From NCBI GenBank assembly GCA_021828805.1, contig JAJZCZ010000008.1:1-42974 (forward strand): a DNA stretch of 42,974 nt. Reading direction: 5' to 3'. The position numbers and the translations under genes were made by a program. Source of the DNA: Nitrospirota bacterium (GTDB taxonomy: Bacteria > Nitrospirota > Leptospirillia > Leptospirillales > Leptospirillaceae). The notes beneath the pieces were generated by a model. That model saw only the letters and a list, made by a program, of their open reading frames with translations. It was not told where the DNA came from and ran no database searches. Positions 1 through 8,145 of the stretch are shown here, piece after piece (the first letter of the stretch is position 1; each line of letters opens with the position of its first letter).

Positions 1-1
1 T

Positions 2-553
2 TCCGATCTTCTGGCGCTCGATGCCAAGGTCTCCTTCGATGACAACGCCCTCTACCGTCAGGAAAAGGTTCTGGCTCTCCGCGATCTCTTTGAGGAGAAT
101 GAACTTGAGGTCGAAGCATCGAAGCACCGTCTCAACTATGTCAAGCTCGACGGTTCGATCGCCTGTATGGTCAATGGTGCGGGTTTGGCGATGGCCACCA
201 TGGATGTGATTGCTCTCGCCGGCGGGACCCCCGCTAACTTCCTCGATGTGGGAGGAGGGGCCAGCAAGGAGACCGTGGAACAGGCTTTCCGGATTCTGTT
301 GGGAGATCCTGAAGTCAAAGGAATTTTTGTGAATATCTTTGGGGGAATCGTTCGGTGTGAACGAATTGCCGGAGGAATTATCGCGGCGGCCAAAGACGTG
401 AAGCTCCATGTGCCCCTCGTCGTTCGTCTTCAGGGAACAAATGCCAAGGAAGGACGGGAAATGCTCCGTGAATCCGGGCTCGATCTGCAGGTGGCGGAAG
501 AGCTCTTTGAGGGAGCCCAGAAAATTGTCCAGGCTGTGAAAGGAGCCAAATGA
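2..553 (+). CDS. sucC: Succinyl-CoA synthetase beta subunit, 3' part
   Basis: The reading frame is open from base 2 to the stop at 551-553, so the gene begins outside the window and only the C-terminal 183 residues are present. They form the ligase/CoA-binding-like domain of the ADP-forming beta subunit, with the family signatures [19 protein letters not shown] and the closing NAKEGREML. The enzyme interconverts succinyl-CoA and succinate with ATP and phosphate in the cytoplasm (TCA cycle, oxidative or reductive). Its stop overlaps the sucD start in an ATGA, so the two subunits are probably translationally coupled. The related citryl-CoA synthetase large subunit of reductive TCA organisms is an alternative that the missing N-terminus would help settle. 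Confidence 0.93.
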   Translation, partial: SDLLALDAKVSFDDNALYRQEKVLALRDLFEENELEVEASKHRLNYVKLDGSIACMVNGAGLAMATMDVIALAGGTPANFLDVGGGASKETVEQAFRILLGDPEVKGIFVNIFGGIVRCERIAGGIIAAAKDVKLHVPLVVRLQGTNAKEGREMLRESGLDLQVAEELFEGAQKIVQAVKGAK

Positions 554-1467
554 GCATTCTTGTCGACCGATCAACGCGGGTCATCGTCCAGGGAATCACC
601 GGTAAGGAAGGGAGCTACCATGCCACCGCCTGCCGCGAATATGGAACTCGGGTGCTGGGAGGCGTGACTCCAGGAAAAGGCGGGACTGTTCATGAAGGCT
701 TTCCCGTGTGGGATTCTGTGCGGGATGCTGTTGATGCCGTTCACCCGGATGTCTCTCTGATCTTTGTGCCTCCGGCGTTTGCGGCCGATGCCATTCTTGA
801 AGCGGCCGATGCCGGAATCGAACTCATTGTTTGTATCACGGAGGGAATCCCCGTTCAGGATATGATGAGGGTTCGTCGCATCCTTGATATCCGGAATGAA
901 GAGGGGGAAAAGGTTCGTCTTATCGGACCGAATTGCCCGGGCATCATTACGCCGGATGGAGCGAAGATCGGGATTATGCCGGGATACATCCACAAGCGCG
1001 GAAAGGTCGGTGTTGTCTCCCGCAGTGGAACCCTGACCTATGAGGCTGTCTGGCAGCTGACCCAGCTCGGGCTGGGAGAATCCACCTGCGTAGGTATCGG
1101 CGGCGATCCTGTCAGGGGCCTCAACTTCCTTGACGTTCTCGCCCTTTTCGAAAAGGACGCCGAAACTGAAGCGATCGTCATGATCGGTGAAATCGGGGGA
1201 GATGATGAAGAGCGTGCAGCAGCCTTTGCCCGGGCCCACATGACCAAGCCTGTGATCGGATTTATTGCGGGTCTGACAGCGCCTCCGGGACGTCGTATGG
1301 GCCATGCCGGCGCCATCGTGTCTGGCGGCAAGGGATCGGCCCGGGACAAGATGAAGGCTCTGGAGTCCTACGGAATCATTGTGGTCGACAACCCCTCGGT
1401 CATTGGAAAGACGGTTGCTGAAACACTGGCAAAAGGGGACTATCGGCGGGTGCCGAGCTGTCACTAA
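550..1467 (+). CDS. sucD: Succinyl-CoA synthetase alpha subunit
   Basis: This 305-residue protein carries the CoA-binding Rossmann domain at the N-terminus ([12 protein letters not shown] near residue 12) and the ligase domain at the C-terminus. The phosphorylated active-site histidine is H252 in [19 protein letters not shown] is the other family hallmark. Its length fits ordinary SucD (about 290-300 residues). It partners the sucC product to form the alpha/beta ligase. The ATG overlaps the sucC stop by four bases and no other start is competitive. The related citryl-CoA synthetase small subunit cannot be fully excluded from sequence alone, but the length favours SucD. Confidence 0.95.
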   Translation: MSILVDRSTRVIVQGITGKEGSYHATACREYGTRVLGGVTPGKGGTVHEGFPVWDSVRDAVDAVHPDVSLIFVPPAFAADAILEAADAGIELIVCITEGIPVQDMMRVRRILDIRNEEGEKVRLIGPNCPGIITPDGAKIGIMPGYIHKRGKVGVVSRSGTLTYEAVWQLTQLGLGESTCVGIGGDPVRGLNFLDVLALFEKDAETEAIVMIGEIGGDDEERAAAFARAHMTKPVIGFIAGLTAPPGRRMGHAGAIVSGGKGSARDKMKALESYGIIVVDNPSVIGKTVAETLAKGDYRRVPSCH

Positions 1468-1552
1468 TGCCTGTCCTCACACAGGGGAGTTCTTGCCCGG
1501 CGGGGGATGAGGAACAATCACATGATGGATGAACAGCGTTAAGGAGGATAGC

Positions 1553-2014
1553 ATGGCAGCAGAGATCAAAGTGGGAGACAAGGCTCCGGATTTTACCCTG
1601 GACGATCAGGACAAGAAGGCGGTAACCCTCTCTTCGTTTCGCGGGAAGAAGAACGTTGTCCTTGCTTTCTACCCCCTCGACTGGAGCCCGATCTGTACCA
1701 ATGAAAATACCTGCTTTTCCAATGATCTTCCCCGGTTCGACGATGCGAATGCCGTCGTCTTCGGGATCAGCACCGATAGCACCTTCTGTCACAAGGCCTG
1801 GAAGGATGCATTGAAGCTGAAACAAACACTCCTTTCCGACATCAAAAGAACGGTCTGCAAAGACTATGGTCTTTATATCGAAGAGGCCAACATTAACAAG
1901 AGAGCTACTGTCATTGTCGACCGTGAAGGAATCGTCCGCTATGTCAAGGTTCAGGAGATCCTTACGGCCCGTGATGACCAGGAAATTCTGAATGCATTGA
2001 AAAAGATTTCCTAA
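1553..2014 (+). CDS. Peroxiredoxin (AhpC/TSA family)
   Basis: A 153-residue thioredoxin-fold peroxidase that reduces hydrogen peroxide or organic peroxides. The peroxidatic cysteine is C48 in [11 protein letters not shown], the usual P-x3-T-x2-C motif with serine in place of threonine. Further cysteines at 54, 79 and 102 could act as resolving residues, but I cannot say which. [10 protein letters not shown] at the N-terminus is typical. I chose ATG 1553 because AAGGAGG at 1541-1547 sits five bases upstream; an in-frame ATG at 1529 has no such site. It is followed by a strong terminator and is likely its own unit or the end of the sucCD unit. An antioxidant role would suit an aerobic iron oxidiser. 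Confidence 0.92.
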   Translation: MAAEIKVGDKAPDFTLDDQDKKAVTLSSFRGKKNVVLAFYPLDWSPICTNENTCFSNDLPRFDDANAVVFGISTDSTFCHKAWKDALKLKQTLLSDIKRTVCKDYGLYIEEANINKRATVIVDREGIVRYVKVQEILTARDDQEILNALKKIS

Positions 2015-2057
2015 GCCAGGTCCTGAGGGAGAGGCGCGGTCCTCTTCCCGGTGTATG

Positions 2058-2087
2058 AAAAAAGCCTCCCTTCGGGGAGGCTTTTTT
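2058..2087. terminator. Bidirectional rho-independent terminator with UUCG loop
   Basis: A perfect inverted repeat: 2058-2070 (A-run then GCCTCCC) pairs with 2075-2087 (GGGAGGC then T-run) around the loop TTCG (2071-2074), closed by C-G, giving the extra-stable cUUCGg tetraloop. A-tract and T-tract flank both sides, so it can stop the peroxiredoxin transcript from the left and the minus-strand lipoprotein transcript (stop codon at 2131) from the right. Confidence 0.93.
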
Positions 2088-2130
2088 CGTGTGTTTTCTC
2101 TCAGGCAACCGTGAGGAGATGTCGCGCTTT

Positions 2131-2700
2131 CTAGTCTCCGGACGAGGAGTAATGATTGGTCGGCTGGGCTCCCCCGGGGAGGGGAACAGTCAGGCGAAGG
2201 TCGTCGAATGTCGCCGTCTGGGGGTAGGAGTAGGAAAGGTGAAGAATCAGCTTGCGCGGGGAGGGCGGGGGACCGGGAAGAATAAAGAGAAGAGGTACGA
2301 CCGTTTTCGAGATGGCCGGTACGATCCAGTCATGATGAGACATATAGTGGTCGGTCCAGGTGCTCTGCCAATCCTTGGGATAGATCGTGTTCCAGGACTT
2401 GTTGGCGTTTTGGAGAATGAATGCATAGCTCTTGTTGCCCCGAAGACGGAAGTGCTGATCGTTGGCCGTGAGATCAAGCAGGTTGCTCCGAAGGTGAATC
2501 CGGAGTGTCCGGGAGCCTTTGTCTTCGATTTCGATCGGCAGGTAAATGTAGGTAATGCCGTTCTTTTCCTCGATGATGGGCGCCTGCGGCCGAAATTTTA
2601 GCGGAGAATGGGTCCGGATGGTGCAGGCCGGGAGAAAGAGGAAGCCGAGAAGAACAAAGAAAAATCCGTAGTGCGTCATCCGGTGCAGGAGCCTGAGCAT
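2131..2700 (-). CDS. Predicted lipoprotein of unknown function
   Basis: I do not recognise this 189-residue protein. It has a basic N-terminus, a hydrophobic stretch (residues 11-25) and a lipobox FLPAC with the lipidation cysteine at 26, so it should be exported and anchored in the envelope. The mature part is rich in alternating hydrophobic/polar residues, proline and aromatic residues, which suggests a small beta-sandwich, but there is no catalytic motif I can name. It lies 36 bases downstream of the fmdB-like gene on the same strand and shares the terminator at 2058-2087. The ribosome-binding site before 2700 is weak (AAAGAAGA), and ATG codon 8 is a possible alternative start. Confidence 0.7.
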   Translation of the reverse strand: MLRLLHRMTHYGFFFVLLGFLFLPACTIRTHSPLKFRPQAPIIEEKNGITYIYLPIEIEDKGSRTLRIHLRSNLLDLTANDQHFRLRGNKSYAFILQNANKSWNTIYPKDWQSTWTDHYMSHHDWIVPAISKTVVPLLFILPGPPPSPRKLILHLSYSYPQTATFDDLRLTVPLPGGAQPTNHYSSSGD

Positions 2701-2736
2701 CAGTCTTCTTTCGTTAAGTTAAATAAAGAGCAGGGA

Positions 2737-2976
2737 TCAGCCGCAGCCGCAACCGCCACCGCAACAACCTCCGCCTCCTCCCGAGGGCGAAGTCGCGGGT
2801 GCCGCAAACTCGGAGCCGGGGGCGCCGGCCACTGCACTGGCAAAAGATGAAGGAAGCTTTCTCAGGTCAAGACCCTGACATTTCGGGCAGGCCGTTTCCC
2901 CGGGCCCTGTCCGGATCGATTGGAGCATAGAAAAGACATTGCCACAGGTGTGACAGGAATATTCATAGATCGGCAT
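2737..2976 (-). CDS. FmdB-type zinc-ribbon protein with Gly/Cys tail
   Basis: A 79-residue protein of the FmdB/CxxC-CxxC regulatory-protein family. It starts MPIYEYSC, has CHTCG and CPKC pairs forming one zinc ribbon, then a short linker and a C-terminal tail made almost only of glycine and cysteine. The family was named after a gene beside formamidase, and its members' role is mostly unknown. The start at 2976 is fixed by GGAGGAGG (2982-2989) five bases upstream and by the family's usual MPxYEY opening; a longer form from 2991 would put this site inside the gene. It probably forms a two-gene unit with the lipoprotein downstream. Confidence 0.85.
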   Translation of the reverse strand: MPIYEYSCHTCGNVFSMLQSIRTGPGETACPKCQGLDLRKLPSSFASAVAGAPGSEFAAPATSPSGGGGGCCGGGCGCG

Positions 2977-3011
2977 AAGAACCTCCTCCATTATTCAATG
3001 ATTCTCTCATC

Positions 3012-3040
3012 ATTTTCCCACAGCCCCCCCGCTAGTTCAA
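3012..3040 (-). promoter_or_regulatory. Candidate sigma70 promoter for the fmdB-like gene
   Basis: Read on the minus strand: TTGAAC (3035-3040), 17 bases, GAAAAT (3012-3017). Each hexamer matches consensus at four of six positions. It lies 36 bases upstream of the fmdB start at 2976, in the gap between divergent genes. Spacing and placement are good, hexamers are only fair. Confidence 0.42.
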
Positions 3041-3103
3041 GCCGTATTCCCACTCAATGAAGAACCATCCTTCGAAATTTGAGAGAAACGGGGTGGGGAA
3101 GGA

Positions 3104-3131
3104 TTGACAGATCGGATTGTCTCTCTATAAT
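3104..3131 (+). promoter_or_regulatory. Consensus sigma70 promoter of the dcw cluster
   Basis: TTGACA (3104-3109), 16-base spacer, TATAAT (3126-3131): both hexamers are perfect consensus. Transcription should begin near 3138, about 30 bases before mraZ, immediately upstream of the MraZ box. No other promoter of this quality is visible in the following 20 kb, so it probably drives much of the cluster. Confidence 0.88.
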
Positions 3132-3144
3132 GAGGGGTGATTCG

Positions 3145-3169
3145 TGGGGAAAAGTGGGGGAATGTGGAT
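3145..3169 (+). promoter_or_regulatory. Probable MraZ operator (three 10-bp-phased repeats)
   Basis: TGGGG at 3145-3149, TGGGG at 3155-3159 and a degenerate TGGAT at 3165-3169 recur with an exact 10-bp period just downstream of the promoter. MraZ proteins are known to bind arrays of TGGGN repeats separated by five bases upstream of their own gene, so this looks like an autoregulatory site. The last repeat overlaps the start codon. Confidence 0.72.
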
Positions 3170-3611
3170 GGCTTTTTTTCGTGGTCGTTATCTTCACAGT
3201 CTGGATGCCAAGGGCAGAGTGGCCATCCCTCAGCGCTTTCGCGAAGCGATGGGGGGAGGCGAGGAGTCCTTGCGACTTGTGATGACAGTGGATCCTGAAG
3301 GATGTCTCGTCGTCTACCCGGAGGATGTCTGGCGCGACCTTGAACGAAAGTGGGAATCGCTCCCCCAGATGAACGATGAGCTCAAAACCTACCTTCGCTT
3401 CATGGTGGGATGGGCCTCCGATGGTGCGCTTGACCGGCAGGGACGCATTCTTGTGCCCCCCCCTCTCCGGGAGTATGCAGGTCTTGATCACGAGGTCTGG
3501 TTTGTGGGGGTCCTGCAGAACTTTGAGATCTGGAACGGGGAGCGGCTTGAAAAGGCGACGGGAAGAGACCGGGTCCGCTCCGTGACCCAAAAGCTGTCGG
3601 GGCTCTTTTGA
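3168..3611 (+). CDS. mraZ: Transcriptional regulator MraZ
   Basis: A 147-residue DNA-binding protein made of two swapped-hairpin AbrB-like halves: FRGRYLHSLDAKGRVAIP (about residues 4-21) and the second copy SDGALDRQGRILVPPPLR near residues 84-101. MraZ binds repeats ahead of its own operon and represses or modulates the dcw cluster; the repeats at 3145-3169 fit that. I chose ATG 3168, which gives the family's usual opening; ATG 3162 and GTG 3144 are in frame and possible. The stop overlaps the TTG start of rsmH. Nothing is unusual apart from the strong upstream promoter. Confidence 0.93.
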   Translation: MAFFRGRYLHSLDAKGRVAIPQRFREAMGGGEESLRLVMTVDPEGCLVVYPEDVWRDLERKWESLPQMNDELKTYLRFMVGWASDGALDRQGRILVPPPLREYAGLDHEVWFVGVLQNFEIWNGERLEKATGRDRVRSVTQKLSGLF

Positions 3612-4522
3612 ATGGCTCTGGCGAGGAAGAGGGGACAGGTCATCGCCCTGTCATGCTTGCCGAGACAATGGAGTGGCTCGCTATTCACCCGGGTCAGTGG
3701 TATGTGGATGCAAACCTGGGAGGGGGCGGCCACACCCGTGAAATCCTCGAACGGGGGGGCTCGGTCATCGCCATCGACCGTGACAGGGAGGCGGTCCTTC
3801 AGGCGAAGGAGCATCTGTGTCCCCGCTACCCCGACCGCCTCGTAGTCCTTCACGGGAACAACAGAAACATCTCGGAGCTCGTCCGGCAGACGGGCCATGC
3901 TGTCGCAGGGATCCTCTTTGATCTCGGGTGGTCGACGATTCAAGGGGAGGATGCGGAGCGGGGACTCTCCTTTTCGGAAGAGGGCCCGCTTGACATGCGT
4001 CTTGACACGGACCAGGAGGAGACGGCGGAAAGCCTTCTTGAGTCGCTGACGGAGTCTGAGCTCGAACGGGTGTTCTCCGAAGGAGATGAGCCGCTTGCAG
4101 GACCCATTGCCAGGGCTCTTGTGCAGGCCCGACGGGAAGGCCGCCTTCCGCGGACAACGACGGCCCTGGCCGCATTTGTCTCCGGTGTTTACTATCGCAA
4201 GGGATTTCGGAGAAGCCGCCGCCATCCTGCCACACGGGCCTTTATGGCTCTCCGGATCCGGGTCAATCAGGAATACGAGAATCTCGAGGAGTCGCTGAGA
4301 GGTGCCCGGGAGCTCTTGCTCGAATCCGGAGGCCGTCTGATCGTGCTGAGCTTTCATTCGGGAGAGGACCGGATTGTAAAGAGAAACCTTCGCCTGTGGG
4401 TGTCAGAAGATGAGGCGAGCTTTCTTTTCCGGCGCTCTCTTGTTCCGGGAGAGGCAGAAACCGCGGCCAATCCCCGGGCCCGAAGTGCCCGAATGAGAGG
4501 AGTTGTTTTTGTCGCACCCTGA
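3608..4522 (+). CDS. rsmH: 16S rRNA (cytosine-1402-N4) methyltransferase
   Basis: A 304-residue SAM-dependent methyltransferase (MraW) that modifies the ribosomal P-site residue C1402. The SAM-binding loop NLGGGGHT is at residues 36-43; HRPVMLAE near the N-terminus and the C-terminal HSGEDRIVK and NPRARSARMR signatures are all present. The only plausible start is TTG 3608, which overlaps the mraZ stop by four bases; no ATG or GTG occurs before the conserved HRPVML. Its 3' end overlaps the ftsL-like gene. Gene order after mraZ is the standard one. Confidence 0.95.
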   Translation: MNGSGEEEGTGHRPVMLAETMEWLAIHPGQWYVDANLGGGGHTREILERGGSVIAIDRDREAVLQAKEHLCPRYPDRLVVLHGNNRNISELVRQTGHAVAGILFDLGWSTIQGEDAERGLSFSEEGPLDMRLDTDQEETAESLLESLTESELERVFSEGDEPLAGPIARALVQARREGRLPRTTTALAAFVSGVYYRKGFRRSRRHPATRAFMALRIRVNQEYENLEESLRGARELLLESGGRLIVLSFHSGEDRIVKRNLRLWVSEDEASFLFRRSLVPGEAETAANPRARSARMRGVVFVAP

Positions 4523-4802
4523 CGAAGAAGCCATGCCTTTCTGGCGCCGGCGACATGTGGCCTTTCTCTTTTTTCTGGGGGGGATTATCGGCCTGATCCT
4601 CGCCATGTCCATCTCGATCGGTTCGGTCAGGATCAAACGACATGTGACGGACCTCCGCGCAACGATTCAGAGCGAAGAATCGCGGGAGAAGTCGCTTGAA
4701 GAGACGCTTATTAGCCTCGGCCGGGAATCGCGTCTCAGGGCCTATGCCCGGGCCAATCATCTTGAAAGGGCCCTCCCGGCAGACGTTCTTTACGTTCCTT
4801 AA
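4509..4802 (+). CDS. ftsL: FtsL-like cell division protein
   Basis: A 97-residue bitopic protein: a short charged cytoplasmic tail, one membrane segment (about residues 17-36, FLFFLGGIIGLILAMSISIG) and a periplasmic part predicted to form a coiled coil with spaced leucines. It lies between rsmH and ftsI, where FtsL always sits. FtsL joins FtsQ and FtsB to activate FtsW/FtsI. Sequence similarity in this family is weak, so the call rests mainly on topology, size and position. I chose TTG 4509 because AGAGGAG (4496-4502) lies six bases upstream; TTG 4503 is too close to it and ATG 4533 lacks a good site. It overlaps rsmH by 14 bases. Confidence 0.8.
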   Translation: MSHPDEEAMPFWRRRHVAFLFFLGGIIGLILAMSISIGSVRIKRHVTDLRATIQSEESREKSLEETLISLGRESRLRAYARANHLERALPADVLYVP

Positions 4803-4805
4803 ACA

Positions 4806-6563
4806 ATGAGCGGGAGCCACAAGAGGGCTCTCCGAGGAATGGCGATGAAAACCCGGACAACTGTTGCAGTAGCCTGTGTGCTGATCGGATTTGCAGTTGT
4901 GGTGGGTCGTCTCTTCACACTTCAGGTTCTCGACTATCCCCTTTACCAGAAGCTCTCCCTCTCTGAGCGGGAGAGACTCTCTCCGATCGTGGGAGCGCGG
5001 GGGATGATCCTGTCCGCTGACGGGAAGCCGCTGGCGGACAATCGCGTTGTCACAAGCCTTGCGGCCGACCCCGAGCAGGTACAAAAGTCCGGCGGGGCCC
5101 GACTGCTTGCCGAGCGTCTTGCCCCGATCCTGGGAGAGTCTTCCGGACATTTACGTCAGCTCCTGGCTCTTCATCGTCGTTTTGTCTGGCTTGCCCACGA
5201 TATCAGCGAACGAAAACGACACCTTATCGGGACCCGGGTCCGGGGCCTCTATCTCCTTCCGGAAAAGCGCCGGATCTATCCTTACGGCTCAAACTTTCGC
5301 TCGGTTGTCGGCGTTGTCCGTTCCGATGGCTCTGCCATGTATGGCATCGAAAAGGGATACGACACCCTTTTGACGGGCCATCGCGGCCAGCTGATCCGGG
5401 AGGTTTCTGCCCGGGGACGCTCCTATTTTCAGGTGGAGACACAGAGTCTTGATGCCCTCTCCGGAGATACGGTTCAGACGACGCTGATCTCAAGCCTCCA
5501 GTCCTACGCGCAGGATGCCCTCGATGAAGAAGTTGACCAGACGAAGGCCCAGGGGGGGATCGTGCTCGTCATGGACCCCAGGAGCGGGGCGATCCTGGCA
5601 ATGGCGAGCCGGGGAGAGGGGCGCTGGTCGGGCACAAGCCCCGGAGTCTCGATCGTCTACGAGCCCGGCTCCATCTTTAAGCTGGTGACGGCCAGTGCCG
5701 CGCTGAATGAGCACCGCGTCAATACCGACGAAACGTTCTTTTGCTACAACGGGTCGATGCACATTCCGGGTGGGACTCTTCATGACGCCGAGCCGCTTGG
5801 CGATCTCAACCTGGGCGGGATTCTCGCCCATTCAAGCAATATCGGGATCTCCCAGGTGGCTCTTCGCCTGGGGCCCTCCACCTTTGAGCGCTATATTCGG
5901 GCGTTCGGGTTTGGAGAGAGGACCGGCATCGATTTTCCGGGAGAGTCCCGGGGGTTTTTCCGGCCCTCCTCCCGATGGTCAAAACGATCGATCTATACCA
6001 TCGCCATGGGCCAGGAGATCGGCGTAACCCCGATTCAGCTGGCCACGGCCGTGAGCGCAATTGCCAATGGGGGCGTCCTGATGCGTCCCTATATCGTCTC
6101 CCAGGTTCTAAAGCCTTCCGGCAAGGTTGTGGAGCAACATCATCCGGTTCCTGTCAGGCGAGTTATTTCTCCCGAAACATCGCGGAGTCTGCTCTCTTTG
6201 CTGACGGGGGTTGTCTCCCATGGAGGAACCGGTGAGAATGCGGCCATCACAGGGTTTGATGTGGCAGGAAAGACAGGCACCGCCGAGGTCTACGATTCTG
6301 TGCTCCATCGGTATTCGCGGACACGAACGGTGGACTCCTTTGTCGGTATTCTCCCGGCCTCCCATCCGACACTGGTTGTTCTGGCAGTTGTGATTCAACC
6401 CAAGGGAATCTCCTGGGGGGGAACGGTTGCCGCACCACTTTTCAGGAAGGTCGCGGAGATGGCTCTGGTTCATTTTCGGATTCCTGCAGAGGGGGCGCTT
6501 CCGCCTCCTTCGCTTGCCAGGGCGGATCTCCCGGAGGAAACGGGGGGGGAGACGGGAAAATGA
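4806..6563 (+). CDS. ftsI: Division transpeptidase FtsI (PBP3, class B)
   Basis: A 585-residue class B penicillin-binding protein that cross-links septal peptidoglycan. One membrane anchor (residues 18-40), a dimerisation/pedestal domain (about 50-220) and a transpeptidase domain follow. The active-site motifs are all present: SIFK (S289, K292), SSN (343-345) and KTGT (489-492). No PASTA domain is present. The gene starts three bases after ftsL. ATG 4806 gives the full form; ATG 4845 has the better ribosome-binding site (GAGGA six bases upstream) and would start MKTRTTVA just before the anchor, so the true start is open. FtsW, its glycosyltransferase partner, is encoded downstream. Confidence 0.95.
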   Translation: MSGSHKRALRGMAMKTRTTVAVACVLIGFAVVVGRLFTLQVLDYPLYQKLSLSERERLSPIVGARGMILSADGKPLADNRVVTSLAADPEQVQKSGGARLLAERLAPILGESSGHLRQLLALHRRFVWLAHDISERKRHLIGTRVRGLYLLPEKRRIYPYGSNFRSVVGVVRSDGSAMYGIEKGYDTLLTGHRGQLIREVSARGRSYFQVETQSLDALSGDTVQTTLISSLQSYAQDALDEEVDQTKAQGGIVLVMDPRSGAILAMASRGEGRWSGTSPGVSIVYEPGSIFKLVTASAALNEHRVNTDETFFCYNGSMHIPGGTLHDAEPLGDLNLGGILAHSSNIGISQVALRLGPSTFERYIRAFGFGERTGIDFPGESRGFFRPSSRWSKRSIYTIAMGQEIGVTPIQLATAVSAIANGGVLMRPYIVSQVLKPSGKVVEQHHPVPVRRVISPETSRSLLSLLTGVVSHGGTGENAAITGFDVAGKTGTAEVYDSVLHRYSRTRTVDSFVGILPASHPTLVVLAVVIQPKGISWGGTVAAPLFRKVAEMALVHFRIPAEGALPPPSLARADLPEETGGETGK

Positions 6564-6607
6564 AGAAGTGGGTTGACGCGGACGCTGTTTATGGCTGGAG
6601 AGTCTGA
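6560..6607 (+). other. Micro-ORF coupling ftsI and murE (uncertain)
   Basis: A 15-codon frame (MKKWVDADAVYGWRV) fills the gap between ftsI and murE. Its ATG overlaps the ftsI stop (ATGA, 6560-6563) and its TGA overlaps the murE ATG (TGATG, 6605-6609); GGAG lies about eight bases upstream. It could carry ribosomes across the gap. A chance frame of this length is not rare, so it is listed only as a candidate. Confidence 0.25.
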
Positions 6608-8145
6608 TGACCGGAGCGGAAGTGAAGGGGGACGGGCGGGGACGGGACTGGATGAGCCGCTGCCTTCCCCCGCCCCTGGAGGGTGAATTTCCCGAGAGCC
6701 TGTCGGGCTTGTCGGACGACAGCCGGACAGTGGCCGAAGGCAACCTCTTTCTTCTGCGGCTTGACGGAGAACTTCAGGAGAAGTTTCTCGACGAGGCGAT
6801 CAGAAAGGGGGCCGCTCTTTTGGTGGTCTCCCGCAGACACCTTCCGGCCGTGATGGAAAGACGGGCGTTGTCGGGACGGACGCTTCCGGTTTGCGTGGTG
6901 GAGAATATTCAGGAGTCCGCCGGGGTGATCGCCTCCGCCTGGTGGGGAGAGCCGAGCCGGTCCATGAAGGTCGTGGGGGTGACCGGGACAAACGGAAAGA
7001 CCACCTCGAGTTTTCTCGTGCGCAGTATTCTCGATGCCGGCGACAGCCGGGCCGGCCTCATCGGAACGGTCTGGTTTGATCTTGGAAGCGGACTCGTGGA
7101 GGCCCCGCAGACAACCCCCGGAGCCCTCTTTCTTCAGAAGTCCTTTCGGGAGGCTCTAAACCATGGACTTTCCGCGCTTTCCATGGAGGTCTCCTCCCAC
7201 GCGCTGGCGCAGGACCGGGTTGCCGGGACGTATTTTTCGGCCGTGCATTTTACAAATCTGACCCGGGACCATCTCGATTACCACAAAACCTTTGACGAGT
7301 ACTTTGCTGCCAAATCACGCCTGATCCACTGGGTTAATCCCGACGGATCCCTCCCTCCGGCCGTCATTAATGCCGACGATCCGTACGGGGCAATCCTGGC
7401 CCGGCAGATTGCCCGGCGGGGAGATCGAACGCTTTTGACCTACGGCCACACAGGCGATGTCTCCATTCATCCTCTGGATATCAGGATCACGCTCGACGGG
7501 ATCCGGGGAGAGCTTGCGGTGGAGGGTCGACGGATTAAGGTCGCGTCGAGTCTCCCGGGAGATTTCAATCTTCAGAACATCATGGGGGCTGCGGGGTGTG
7601 CTCTCGCGTTGGGACGCTCCCCCGAGGAAATCGAGGAGGGGATCCGCACCCTTTCGGGAGTTCCGGGCCGTTTTGAACGGGCCAATCCCGGGGGGCAATT
7701 TGCGGTGATTGTGGATTATGCCCACACCGACGATGCCCTCAAGAACATTCTCTCGGCGCTTCGTCCGCTGACTCCTGGAAAGGTTATCACGGTCTTCGGG
7801 TGCGGGGGGGACAGGGACCGCGGGAAGCGTCCCCGGATGGGAAAGGTGGCAGGGGAGCTTTCCGATATGGTGGTTGTGACGTCGGACAATCCCCGAACGG
7901 AGGATCCTTCCTTTATCATTGATGAGATTGAGCCGGGACTCAAGGAAAGTGGCCGATCCTTTTTCCGGGAAGTGGACCGGCGAAAGGCCATTGCCCGGGC
8001 CCTGTCCCTGGCACGTCCCGGCGATGCTGTTCTCATTGCCGGGAAGGGCCACGAACCCTATCAGATCGTCGGCCACGAGAAAAGCCACTTTGACGACCGG
8101 GAAACCGCCCGGGAGATTCTGTTGTCCATGGGAGAGACGTTGTGA
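6607..8145 (+). CDS. murE: UDP-MurNAc-L-Ala-D-Glu:meso-DAP ligase
   Basis: A 512-residue Mur ligase that adds the third stem amino acid to the peptidoglycan precursor, using ATP. The P-loop GTNGKTT has K131, and the amino-acid-binding loop reads DNPR at 427-430, the form found in meso-diaminopimelate-adding enzymes (lysine-adding ones differ here), so the wall is predicted to be DAP type. QTTPGALF and HLDYHKTFDEY are further family marks. The ATG is preceded by GGAGAG and overlaps the micro-ORF stop. The 3' end overlaps murF in a GTGA. Confidence 0.96.
   Translation: MTGAEVKGDGRGRDWMSRCLPPPLEGEFPESLSGLSDDSRTVAEGNLFLLRLDGELQEKFLDEAIRKGAALLVVSRRHLPAVMERRALSGRTLPVCVVENIQESAGVIASAWWGEPSRSMKVVGVTGTNGKTTSSFLVRSILDAGDSRAGLIGTVWFDLGSGLVEAPQTTPGALFLQKSFREALNHGLSALSMEVSSHALAQDRVAGTYFSAVHFTNLTRDHLDYHKTFDEYFAAKSRLIHWVNPDGSLPPAVINADDPYGAILARQIARRGDRTLLTYGHTGDVSIHPLDIRITLDGIRGELAVEGRRIKVASSLPGDFNLQNIMGAAGCALALGRSPEEIEEGIRTLSGVPGRFERANPGGQFAVIVDYAHTDDALKNILSALRPLTPGKVITVFGCGGDRDRGKRPRMGKVAGELSDMVVVTSDNPRTEDPSFIIDEIEPGLKESGRSFFREVDRRKAIARALSLARPGDAVLIAGKGHEPYQIVGHEKSHFDDRETAREILLSMGETL

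Noticed and set aside
571-1464. A 297-codon frame antisense to sucD
   Set aside because: Full overlap with a conserved gene and no recognisable domain.
2739-2783. GC-rich CCG/CCT repeat-like DNA
   Set aside because: It is simply the Gly/Cys tail codons of the FmdB-like gene on the other strand.
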